64,000 bases of DNA from assembly GCA_963813345.1 (NCBI GenBank), contig CAWEYR010000033.1, positions 62,001 through 126,000 on the forward strand, written 5' to 3'. The notes beneath the pieces were generated by a model. The model made no database searches. It was not told where the DNA came from and saw nothing but the letters and a program-made list of their open reading frames with translations. The translations under genes and the position numbers were made by a program. Each line of letters opens with the position of its first letter. Positions within the stretch are counted from its first letter, which is position 1. Origin of the DNA: CAWDDA01 sp963813345. Lineage in GTDB: Bacteria; Acidobacteriota; Blastocatellia; RBC074. Below are positions 55,850-64,000 of the stretch, in pieces.

Positions 55850-55940
55850 GTTCAGTGGAGTTCAAGCTTAGCAGCCTTAGGCCGGAATGTGATGGCAACC
55901 TCGACTCCAGATTCGCCTGAAGGCAAGACTAAAGTTGCTC
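55850..55940. repeat. Degenerate family A/C repeat remnants
   Basis: GGAGTTCAAGCTTAGCAGCC, TTAGGCCGG, CGCCTGAAGGC and GACTAAAG in order, fragments of the A and C units. It lies between two divergent genes. Confidence 0.45.
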
Positions 55941-56023
55941 CGAACCTTGCTCCACTTGCGCATTGCGAAAGTCCCAATATACTACTCGGCGCTTGAGACC
56001 TAAGACTTCGATAAGGAGGTGTC

Positions 56024-56620
56024 ATGTCATATCAACTCGAAGGCCGGCTTCTGGAAGTATGTAGTTGCAATGTTCTCTGTCCCTGCTGGGTAGGCGAAGA
56101 TCCTGACGGTGGCACGTGCGATGGTCTACTGACCTGGCGTGTCGACAAGGGTAACGTAGATGCCGTCGACGTTTCAGGGCGCACCATCTCCCTGCTGTGT
56201 CATATCCCTGGAAACATCCTTCAGGGCAACTGGCGCGTCCGAGTCTATATTGATGACGAAGCGACTCCTCAGCAGAAAGACGCGATGCTGAACGTGTGGA
56301 CCGGAAAACTCGGCGGCCCGGTTGCTGATCTGGCGAAGCTCGTCGGTGAAGTCATCGCCGTTGAACAAGTGCCGATTACGTTCGAAATCAAAGGTGTTGA
56401 TGGCTTCGTCAAGATCGGGGATGCGGCTGAAGCGGCACTCAAGCCCTTCCTGGGTGCAACCGGAAAAGAGACTACGATGTATGACACTATCTTCACCACG
56501 ATTCCCGGTTCGCCCGCTTATGTCGGAAAGGCAGATCATTACAAGGCCAACACGCCGGAAATTAAGGTCAATCTGACGGGGCACAACGCAGTTTCGGGCT
56601 CCTTCAAATTTGTTTCCTGA
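56024..56620 (+). CDS. DUF1326 family protein
   Basis: A 198-residue protein with the DUF1326 signature near the N-terminus: LEVCSCNVLCPCWVGEDPDG and GTCDGLLTW, with five closely spaced cysteines that could bind metal. Later parts are beta-rich (VPITFEIKGVDGFVKIGD) and end with HNAVSGSFKFVS. Ribosome site AAGGAGGTG. Function unknown. It precedes the DUF2182 membrane protein by 17 bases, a pairing known in other bacteria; the two likely act together. Confidence 0.9.
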   Translation: MSYQLEGRLLEVCSCNVLCPCWVGEDPDGGTCDGLLTWRVDKGNVDAVDVSGRTISLLCHIPGNILQGNWRVRVYIDDEATPQQKDAMLNVWTGKLGGPVADLAKLVGEVIAVEQVPITFEIKGVDGFVKIGDAAEAALKPFLGATGKETTMYDTIFTTIPGSPAYVGKADHYKANTPEIKVNLTGHNAVSGSFKFVS

Positions 56621-56637
56621 CGCCGAGAGTCGCGCGA

Positions 56638-57424
56638 ATGTCGAGTGCAGGCAGCCTCCTGCCACGAATAAACGGCCGAACACTGCTGGTCGCTTCCGTT
56701 CTCGCAATTGCAGGCGGGGCGTGGCTTGGTCTGTGGCTGCTCGGCCAACCTTTCCATAGCTCCTTCCACGGTCATCATCATCATCACTCGGGTTCGGCCC
56801 AAGACCTTCAGGCCCCCGCAATGCTCCTCTTCGTCGGCGGGTGGACGATGATGACTATGGCGATGATGCTGCCGACGACGCTGCCGTTGTTGATGGTCTT
56901 CCGAAAGATCACGAGCGAGAAAGTTGACAAGGCTATTCTCGTGACACTTCTCGCCGGTGGCTACGTTGTCGCGTGGACTGTTTTCGGTCTGCTTGTCTAC
57001 GTCGCGAAATTAGCCCTTGAAAGCCTCGCCGCGTTGAGTCCGTGGCTGAACGAACACAGCTGGGCTGTCAGCGCGGGCCTGCTGCTGGCAGCCGGAATAT
57101 TTCAGTTCACGCCGCTCAAGTACCGTTGCCTTGAGAAGTGCCGTTCGCCCGTTGAGCTTTGTGATCAGTCACTGGCGCGGCGAGCGCGAAAGATGGCAGT
57201 CATTTCGGCTTGGCTTTGACCACGGAGTCTACTGCATCGGCTGCTGCTGGGCATTGATGCTTCTCATGTTCGCCGTCGGCGCTGGAAGCCTTGTCTGGAT
57301 GATCGTCCTCGCAGTGGTAATGGGAGTTGAGAAGAACGTTTCGTGGGGCCGCAAGCTGAGTGCACCTCTCGGAATTCTTCTCGTTGCTTCCGGACTTGTG
57401 CTCCTTGTCAAAGGGCCCGCGTGA
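56638..57424 (+). CDS. DUF2182 integral membrane protein (frame broken near 57150)
   Basis: About 262 residues with six or seven membrane segments. The DUF2182 marks are MMLPTTLPLLMVFRK, TPLKYRCLEKCRSP, and, in the second frame, HGVYCIGCCWALMLL and EKNVSWGRKL. One extra base near 57150 separates CRSP from LSFVISHWRGERERWQ. The conserved cysteines and the run GHHHHHSG in the first outer loop suggest metal binding. It forms a pair with DUF1326. Its 3' end overlaps the end of the convergent aminotransferase gene by 17 bases. Confidence 0.88.
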
Positions 57425-58654
57425 CCTGACTGAGCGCGGAGATGGTACGCTCAATCTCTTCGAGAGTATTGTAGACATGAGGACAGAAGCGAACGCCACC
57501 CGTTGCTGCACCCGCGATGTTGTGCTTTGAGTACAAGGTTTCATAGATCTTCTGACTGTCCAGGCCCTCGAATGCGACGACGCAGACACCAGCGCTCAGA
57601 TCGGGTCTCATAGAAGTCCGAAGCTGGGCGCGCGGGATTTTTGCGATACCTTCTTTTAGCGTCGCTGCGAGTTCGAGAATTCGAGCTTCGACACGCGCAG
57701 CGCCAATTAATTCTGAAAGTCGACGGTAGTTCCCATCGCCGAGACGGCTCCATCGTCTCGCTGTCCGAGCGTTTCAAACTTGCGCGCGCCACGTGCCGAA
57801 GTTTCCACCTTGTTGCCCCATCCCACACCGACCAGGCTTGGCCAGATCTCTGCGATCCGTTCCTGCTTCACGTACAGAAGTCCCGCTTCCTTTGGTCCCA
57901 TGAACCATTTGTGAGCGCTTGCAGCGTAAGAATCGCATCCCATCTCGTGGAGATTTACCGAAAGCGCTCCGAAGGTCTGTGCGCCATCTACGTGCGTATA
58001 TATGTTTCGCTCACGTGCAATGCGACAAAGCTCCTTACTCGGCATTCTCACGCCCGTCGTATTTGAAACGTCTGTGAACGCGACGACTTTGGTTCTGGCT
58101 GAGATGGCGGATCGAAATATCTTCACCAGATCGTCAACACTCGCGGGAGGGCTCGGAACACTGAAGCGTTTGACAGTGAAGCCAAGACGGGCGCCCCGAA
58201 CATCCCAGGCAACATTGTTGGTCGGATGGTTCTGATCAAAGACGAGTACTTCGTCCCCGGGTTTGAGATCGAGACCATTAACAATGGTGCCGTTTCCCTC
58301 GCTCGTGTTTCTGACGATCGCGATCTCATCTTCCGACGCTCCCACAAAGGCAGCGAGTTTCTTGCGCGCTTCCTCGCGCAGGACATCGAATTTGGCGCGG
58401 TTCTGAAAGGAGACATCACTGTCGAGGTCTGCAGTCAGACTAAAGACTTTGTCTCTTACGATGCGCGGCGACGGACACAGGTTCGCAGCGTTCAGCATGA
58501 TGAACTGAGGCTTGATCGTGAACTGTCCTTTTAATTGCTGCCAGTAAGATTCATTGAGAGTGCCGTTGGCGAGTGCCAATCCTGACGGAATGGCAGAAAG
58601 CGCTGTGATACCTCCGGCAACTCCTTTGAGAAAGTTACGTCGATCTGAAGTCAT
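57408..58654 (-). CDS. Class V aminotransferase with Tat signal (frame broken near 57714)
   Basis: About 415 residues of the PLP fold-type I, in the isopenicillin-N-epimerase/cysteine-desulfurase-like branch. Twin-arginine signal DRRNFLKGVAGG at the start (58654), then AIVRNTSEGNGTIVNGL, VLVFDQNHPTNNVAWD, THVDGAQTFGALSVNL and the PLP lysine in YAASAHKWFMGPKEAGLLYV. After TTVDFQ the frame breaks; LIGAARVEARILELAATLKE and GVRFCPHVYNTLEEIER follow in another frame. Reaction: desulfuration, epimerisation or transamination of an amino acid; not decided. Export in folded form with the cofactor is expected. Confidence 0.88.
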
Positions 58655-58720
58655 TCTTTTGCCCCTTAATCGAGTCGGCGATTGGAATCGAACCGATGAA
58701 TATGCATCATCGAGTGACAC

Positions 58721-58934
58721 AGACTAGCAGAACCAAGAGTTTGCGGAAAGCTGAGTCAATCAACTGATCAGCCAAAGCGAGCCGCAGCGAAGTCCGGTAA
58801 TTATTCACAGGCGCCGGTGAGATATTAGAAACCCTCCTGACACTTTGTTGTCAGGTGGCTATCGCGAAACAAGTGCCGCGATAGGCTCTGGCAACGCCAT
58901 ACCAAAGCACTTAACAACGTGGAAGGAGAATCTT
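58721..58934. other. Leader region with a stem before the 58935 gene
   Basis: No gene is supported. GGCTATCGCG and CGCGATAGGC (58856-58888) pair as a stem around AAACAAGTGC. A good GGAAGGAG ribosome site ends the region. The stem could be a leader structure or terminator-like element. Confidence 0.4.
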
Positions 58935-59351
58935 ATGGCTACTAACGCAATCTCAGCATTCAAAGATGGCCCCGGGGATGTTCCCACTAACTTGAGTACA
59001 ATCGGTTCGCTTTCACTTCCGGCCGGCAGGTACGTAATATTCGCGAAGCTCTATTTAGCCCAGGGCAGCGCCGATCCCAAAAAGGTTCAATCGAACCAGG
59101 TAACGGCGAGGCTGGAGGCAGGTGATGACTTTGATGTTAGCGTCACAACTGTCCCGATCGCCAGTGACAACCCGTTCCGATCCGGTACTGAAGCGGTATC
59201 CCTCAACGTCGTTCATCAGTTTGACAGTGGAGGCGGTGCCGCATCGGTAAAGCTCGACAAGAAACCTGACAACACACCGCACCTCGAGTGGAAGTTTCTC
59301 AAAATCACGGCAATTCAAGTCGACACCCTAATAAATAATCCGATGCCATAG
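58935..59351 (+). CDS. Small beta-rich hypothetical protein
   Basis: A 138-residue protein starting MATNAISAFKDGPGDVPTN. It is beta-rich with a pattern (LPAGRYVIFAKLYL ... VSLNVVHQFDSGGGAASVKL) like jelly-roll C1q/TNF-type or phage-tail-like domains. There is no signal peptide. The start at 58935 is chosen for GGAAGGAG; a longer frame opens at 58845. Function unknown. It precedes the TIR-domain gene by about 250 bases on the same strand, and may be related to it. Confidence 0.55.
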   Translation: MATNAISAFKDGPGDVPTNLSTIGSLSLPAGRYVIFAKLYLAQGSADPKKVQSNQVTARLEAGDDFDVSVTTVPIASDNPFRSGTEAVSLNVVHQFDSGGGAASVKLDKKPDNTPHLEWKFLKITAIQVDTLINNPMP

Positions 59352-59598
59352 GCACGCCCTGACATACAAGGCTAGCTGGCTATCGGAATACTTATCAATT
59401 AATGGAATCAGAAACGAGAGATCATCCCATCAAACCTGACATACACACCACGTTGAGGCCGCCTTGCGATAAGGCGGCCTTCATTGGTTCATCGGACTGC
59501 CCTGAGTCGCGCTTCCAATGTGCGCCCGCGTTGCGTGTTCCTCCTGGTTGAATTGCGACGCGGGTGATGTCGGTCGTAGATGTGCGTTGGAGTCCACG

Positions 59599-60645
59599 AT
59601 GACAGTTGAAGCACCGAAAATGTTCTTCAGTTACGCGCGGGCCGATACAAGATTTGTTTTGGAATTGGCTAATGGCTTACGGTCAGCTGGCGTCAACCTG
59701 TGGATCGATCAACTGGATATTCTTCCTGGTGAGCGATGGGATAGCGCTATTCAAAACGCATTAACTGCTGCTCCGTGCCTGCTGGTTGTTTTGTCACCCG
59801 AATCCGTAGCCTCTCAGAGTGTCATGGACGAAGTTGCCTTTGCGCTGCAGAGCAACAAGAGAGTCGTGCCGGTACTCTATCAACGCTGTGACATTCCGTT
59901 TCGCATTCAACGGCTACAGTACATCGATTTCACGACCTCGTATGACGAGGGATTCAGTCAACTCATACGAGCCCTGAAACCTGTGCAGCCGTCGCTCACG
60001 ACCGAGGCGCTCTGTCCAGGCTAAACACCAAGACGAATCCGCTCCTGAAGTCACTCGCACTGAACGCGAAACTAGAGTCAGGCTACTGTACCTGCTTGGA
60101 GCGGGCTTGCTGGCCGCTGTGATTGGAATCAGCTATTGGGTTTATTCGGGTCGGCGGGCCGGAGAAGCCGAAGAGCACGCCGACAGGAACACGCCTGGGC
60201 AGGGCCGGTGACGAATCGCTCACAGTTGGATGGAGTTTACGGGTTCTCAACATCGCCGAAGCTGATGTGTACGCCGAGCGCCACTACCAGGAGAAGAAAA
60301 CCATTCGGCCTCAGGGGCCAGGCGATGTGCTGATCATAATCGATGCGCGACTGAAGAATATGCTAGGAGAGGCCCAGACTCCCGTCCTTACCGAGAGGCA
60401 GCCCGGAAACACTGGCCTGATCGACGATCAGGGCCATTCGTACCAGCCGCTGGATTATGATGCACGACAGGAAAGAGATAAGATCCATGAGCGCCCGTGG
60501 TGCCGCCCTTCTGCCAGGCGCAGTCACTGATTTTGCGCTTGTTTTTAGCGTGCCGAAAGGAACAAGGCCAAAATCATTGGTCTTTACAATCAGAGAGTAC
60601 TTGGAACCTAAGGGGACGGACTTACAGGTGTCACTTGGGAACTAG
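59599..60645 (+). CDS. TIR domain - membrane segment - DUF4352-like protein (several frame breaks)
   Basis: Pieces in three frames give about 345 residues. TIR domain: KMFFSYARADTRFVLELANG, GVNLWIDQLDILPGERWDSA, CLLVVLSPESVASQSVMDEV; the Glu in MDEV sits where NAD-cleaving TIR domains have the catalytic Glu. Then a membrane segment LLYLLGAGLLAAVIGISYWVY, a linker, and an Ig-like domain of the DUF4352 (telokin-like) kind: DVLIIIDARLKNMLGEAQTP, HSYQPLDYDARQE, and LPGAVTDFALVFSVPKGTRP. Breaks lie near 60022, 60205 and 60500. A membrane-bound TIR with an outer Ig-like domain could be a signalling or defence protein; the activity is inference. Confidence 0.75.
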
Positions 60646-60785
60646 CTGCGTCTTGGCGTCTAGTCGGCCGCGGCGCACGATCGCGCTCGCGAAGTGCTAA
60701 GTGATTGAGAGAGGTAAAAGAGGCGGCGACGAGGGCTGGAGCCTGACCGCTCCCAGGGGTCGCTCCAGCACGCCGCGCGGAGCCT
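60646..60785. other. Boundary between the main genome and the GC-rich end
   Basis: No gene is seen. It contains a stem CTGGAGC / GCTCCAG (about 60738-60770) that could end the minus-strand gene to its right. Base composition rises sharply from here on. Confidence 0.5.
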
Positions 60786-63700
60786 TCAGTCAGTGATCTC
60801 GTAGACGTGGACTACCACCGGGCTATTGCCATAGGCGCTGCGCTCGCCGCCGTAGCGCTGGTAGAGATCGACGCCCCGGAAGTCATCGACAAAGAGCCCG
60901 TCCTCCGCGACGAGCTCGCGGTCCTCGAAAAGCACCTTGACCCTCGCGCCGGCTCTCAGACCCGGGACGCGAACTTGACACGGGCCAGCTCGCCGGCGAG
61001 GGGCGATCCTCGTGGTCGCCGAAGACGGCGTTTCCTTGCCGTCGGCGCTGACCAGCATAGTCTGCGCCCACAAGGCCCGGCCGCCCTCGTGCAGGAAGGC
61101 GACGCCGTCCAGCAGCTTGCCGGTTGCCCCGATCTTGTCCAGCGGCACTTCGAGCTTCAGCCACTGCGGCCAGCGGCAGTCCGCCCTAGCGGTTGATTTC
61201 GCCGGCAGATAGGCCAGGGCGTACGGCGGCATTGTTGCCCCAGCCGAGGAAGCCGCGGGCGTGTCGATAAAGAGTCATCAGGAACCAGAAGGTTCGCTCG
61301 TTATCGCGTCGCATGACATCGAGGTCCCAAGCGCCCCAGGTCGCGGCGTGCGTCCAGCGGCCGTCGGCCTTCACCAGGGCGACGAGATTCTTCGGCGTCG
61401 CGTTCGTCGAGCTTCACCCAAGTGACGAGCTTGCTGCCGGCCGGCCATTTCCGCGGATGGATCAGGTTCTGGATGCCGTGCGGGACGAGCGTCTGCGCTC
61501 GCGGCTCGCCGGTGGCGTGGTAGCCGTCCGACTCGTCGCGGAAGATGTTGCGGCGGCCGTCTCGCGCGCCCGTCCGTGTCGCTCCGCTCTTCGACCAGCG
61601 CCAGTTGCCGAAGCTCATGCCGTGCGTCGTCGCGGCGATGATGTTCGTCTTGCTGCCGTGCTGCCGCCATGTGTTCCAACGGCGGCTCGATAGTCGTCGC
61701 CGGCGGCTTCTCCTTCGAGTAGATCGCCGGCTGCAGGTGTCGCAGCTCGGCGTGCAGGCCGCGGAAGGTCGAGGCGTCGCCGGGCCCGTGGGCGACCTGC
61801 CAGCCGCGCACGCCGCGCATCAGCTCGACGTAGACGTGATAGCGCCAGCGCTCGTAGGGGACGCTCTCGTACATCTGCGGACGGAGCCAGATGACCTTCG
61901 GCTTGCCCTCGACGAGCGGCTGCAGGTCGGTGTGCAGCGGGGGCGGGGTACCAGGGTTCGGTCTCCGGGTCGTAGATGTCGAAGAACGGGACTTTCTCGA
62001 ACTCCAGCCGTGTCCAGTAGCCGCCGTGGCCGACCATGACCGGCTTGCCGGTCGCCTTGCCGCAGATGCTCGACCTCGGTCTTCACCTCGTCGAGTTGCT
62101 CGGCCGTCATCGGAGTGAAGTAGCCGAACGCTTCCTCCGGGCCGCGCGAAACGGCGGCGACCATCGGGGCGTCTTCAGATACGTTCGAGATGCTCCGCCG
62201 GGCCAGGGCTTGCCGGGCGTCGGCGGGGCGAGAGAAGACCGTCGAGGCGTAAAGCCCTTCTTCCACATCTCCTCCAGCCGCCGGCGTGCGGGGCTCCCTT
62301 CGACGTGGCGCAGGCAGTTGGCGTCCCACAGCGAGCGATCCGCGAGGTTGCCGCCGTGCCGATCGTAGATGCCCCAGGGCTTCAGGTTGGCGAGGTCGTG
62401 ATACTTGCCCGATTCGGCGGGGCCGTCATAGACGGGATTGTGTCCATAGGTCACACCCCAGGGCATCCACGGCTTGTCGTTGACGAGGAAGTCGCCCTGC
62501 TCGTTGATCCTGACGACTGGTGATGCCGGTTGCGGGCCGTCGTGGGCGAGACGGCAGAAGGGCGGCGAGGTCATCGTCCACATGCTCTTGCCGCGGCGGT
62601 CGATCGCGTCGCGCGGATGACCCAGTTGCGCTGCGGGTCGTCGAACGGCTGCACCGGCAGGAAGGACACATCGAGATCGGCCAGGAGCAGGTTGCGGAAG
62701 TCGTCGCGCAGGCCGTCGGGGATCTTCGCGCGTTGACGCTGAATATCGGCCGGCGTCGCGGGCAGCGTGACCGTCTTCAGCACCTGACGGCCGCTGCGGC
62801 GCAGCACGTCGAGCCGCACTTCCTTGAGGAGCCATCTCGGCGGCCGAAGGCCGAGGTTGACGCGGACGAACTGTTTCTGCTCGGGCCGCAGGTAGAGGGC
62901 GCCCAGTCCAGGTCCATCGGCACGGTCCAGAGCGCGAACCAGAGCGGCTGGCGGCCAGCGCCGCTTCCCTCTCGTCCAGGAGCGGCAGCTTGCCGCGGTA
63001 CTCCGTGTACGCTTGGCACGGCTCATTGATCATATAGGGAAGCTGGACATGGCCGGCACTGCGTACAGGATCGCTTCGGTCAACGATCGGCTTCCCGCCC
63101 GGTGATTGTATTCCCACTCCAGCGATAGCGCCCGTCCGGCCGGGGCTGACATCTCGGCCGTCAGCACATTTGCCCCAGCAGCCGCTCGCCGAGGTCGAGA
63201 CGCGACAGATGGGGAGCGGCGCGGTTCGCGGCGCGACCGGCTTCACACCTCCGTGCTTGCAAGCTCCGCCTTTGTCATTCCGGCTCCATAGGCGCACGTC
63301 GTCCCACCAGATCGTGCCGCAGACGTTCTGCTGCGGCTGGTGGCCGGTGTCGTCGAGCGTGATAGCCGTTCATGCCCGCGGGCACAGAGCTTTAGGCGCA
63401 GCGACTTCAGCGGCGCAGCCGGCCGGAACACCTGACGCACCAGTCGCCAGTCGTCGGTGCCGATCGAGAGCGGGTCCTTGTGGATGAAGTTGAAGCCGTC
63501 GAGTCGCTGGCCTTTCTCGTCCTCGGCGTCGATCTGCATCATGCAGAGCTGGTCGGTCTTGACCCAGGCTGGACCTCGATCAGCCGCGGCTCCTTCTGGT
63601 TGAGCATGATCGGGTCGCTGACGCACGCAGACTTCGTCGCCGGCCGGCACGATCATCTGCAGGCTGTGCCGGCCGCTGTGCGGCAGGAGTCCGTCGGTGC

Positions 63701-64000
63701 GGATGAGGCCGCGATTGTCGGAGTTGCTGTTGTGCCAGGTATTGAAGATGTAATAGAGGCCGGGCGGGAAATAGCGGTACTTTTGCGGTTTCGACCAACC
63801 CAATGGGCGGTCATTGACCACGCGCTCAAAGTCGCCGTGCGGAAGCAGGTTCTCCGCCGCCGGCCCGGTTTGCCCGGTTTGCCCGGTTTGCCCGGTTTGA
63901 ATGAGTGCGACCTCCAACAGCTCAACCTCGCCGGCGCCGACTGCTTTGAACTCGATCTCCGCGAAGCACGCCATTGGCAGCATCGCACCTTCCTTTGCCA
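60786..64000 (-). pseudogene. Broken glycoside-hydrolase-like gene, N-terminus beyond the window
   Basis: At least eight frame changes in 3.2 kb, but the pieces read in order as one protein: AENLLPHGDFERVVNDRPLG (carbohydrate-binding-like sandwich, about 63900); DFLVNDKPWMPWGVTYGHNP and LADRSLWDANCLRHVEG (start of a TIM barrel, about 62500); FGYFTPMTAEQLDEVKTEVE; VPFFDIYDPETEPWYPAP; SVPYERWRYHVYVELMRGVR; RRDNERTFWFLMTLYRHARG; and GNSPVVVHVYEITD at the end. This layout fits large multi-domain glycoside hydrolases of the GH-A type. GC content and codon use are much higher than elsewhere. It is either a pseudogene, a poorly assembled contig end, or foreign sequence joined by assembly. Confidence 0.65.

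Noticed and set aside
56770..56800. Vector or tag contamination because of five consecutive His codons in the DUF2182 gene
   Set aside because: The codons are in the first outer loop of a natural membrane family, without linker or vector sequence around them.
60786..63983. Plus-strand open frames of 100-170 residues in the right-hand region
   Set aside because: They are Arg-, Ala- and Pro-rich mirrors typical of GC-rich DNA; only the minus-strand pieces give coherent protein text.

Overview
The window looks like a chromosomal piece from an Acidobacteriota-type soil bacterium, most like the Blastocatellia. The basis is two very large Oar-like TonB-dependent receptors with an N-terminal carboxypeptidase-regulatory domain, TPR proteins carrying the same domain, PD40 propeller proteins, many Tat or Sec exported proteins, a bacterial-microcompartment shell gene and a dense set of palindromic intergenic repeats. 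This placement is inference; no rRNA gene is present. Genes sit on both strands in short operons. RNA genes found are tRNA-Glu(UUC) and tRNA-Gly(GCC). No CRISPR array or prophage was seen. One complete IS110-family element is present.

Layout. 1-2.3 kb: start of an acyl-CoA synthetase, a VOC protein, a DUF3995-like membrane protein and a broken conserved hypothetical. 2.5-4.7 kb: tRNA-Glu, a voltage-gated K+ channel, a metallophosphoesterase, tRNA-Gly. 5.2-8.1 kb: xylose isomerase (xylA) with a UMF1-type MFS transporter. 8.1-9.5 kb: IS110 element. 9.9-17.4 kb: TIGR01777 epimerase, PD40 propeller, CarboxypepD_reg-TPR protein, TonB receptor 1, RNase D-like exonuclease. 17.7-25.6 kb: secreted zincin-like protein, an operon SprT-like/GT4/methyltransferase, a large TPR protein with two small envelope proteins, and an HD protein. 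25.6-30 kb: transaldolase, EF-hand protein, and a NodIJ-like ABC exporter with a methyltransferase between its subunits. 30.2-35.4 kb: the fatty-acid cluster yceD-rpmF-plsX-fabD-fabG-acpP-fabF. 35.7-37.8 kb: a two-gene microcompartment locus (BMC-H shell protein plus CoA-acylating aldehyde dehydrogenase). 37.9-40 kb: a ParE/Phd-like toxin-antitoxin pair and a Tat-exported enolase-superfamily protein. 40.1-45.9 kb: five genes in one direction, namely a polytopic membrane protein, two cysteine-rich secreted proteins, a DsbA-like thioredoxin protein and a membrane-anchored ankyrin protein. 46.2-54.3 kb: PHP protein, CarboxypepD_reg-TPR protein plus TonB receptor 2, histidine kinase. 54.3-60.6 kb: MaoC-like hydratase, DUF1326/DUF2182 pair, Tat-exported class V aminotransferase, small exported-type protein, TIR-TM-DUF4352 protein. 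60.8-64 kb: a GC-rich, badly broken glycoside-hydrolase-like gene that differs from the rest of the window.

The most important technical point is the large number of single-base frame breaks, including in genes that should be essential (fabF, fabG, fabD, plsX). In each the correct reading continues in another frame with no loss of sequence. This is best read as uncorrected indel error in the assembly, not gene decay, and the broken genes here are annotated as whole genes with the break noted.

The best leads for new biology are the cysteine-rich/DsbA/ankyrin gene block (40.1-45.9 kb), the TIR-TM-DUF4352 protein (59.6-60.6 kb), the minimal microcompartment locus whose aldehyde dehydrogenase has a long C-terminal extension (35.7-37.8 kb), the methyltransferase inserted in an ABC exporter operon, and three families of dispersed palindromes, some of which have become part of protein termini.
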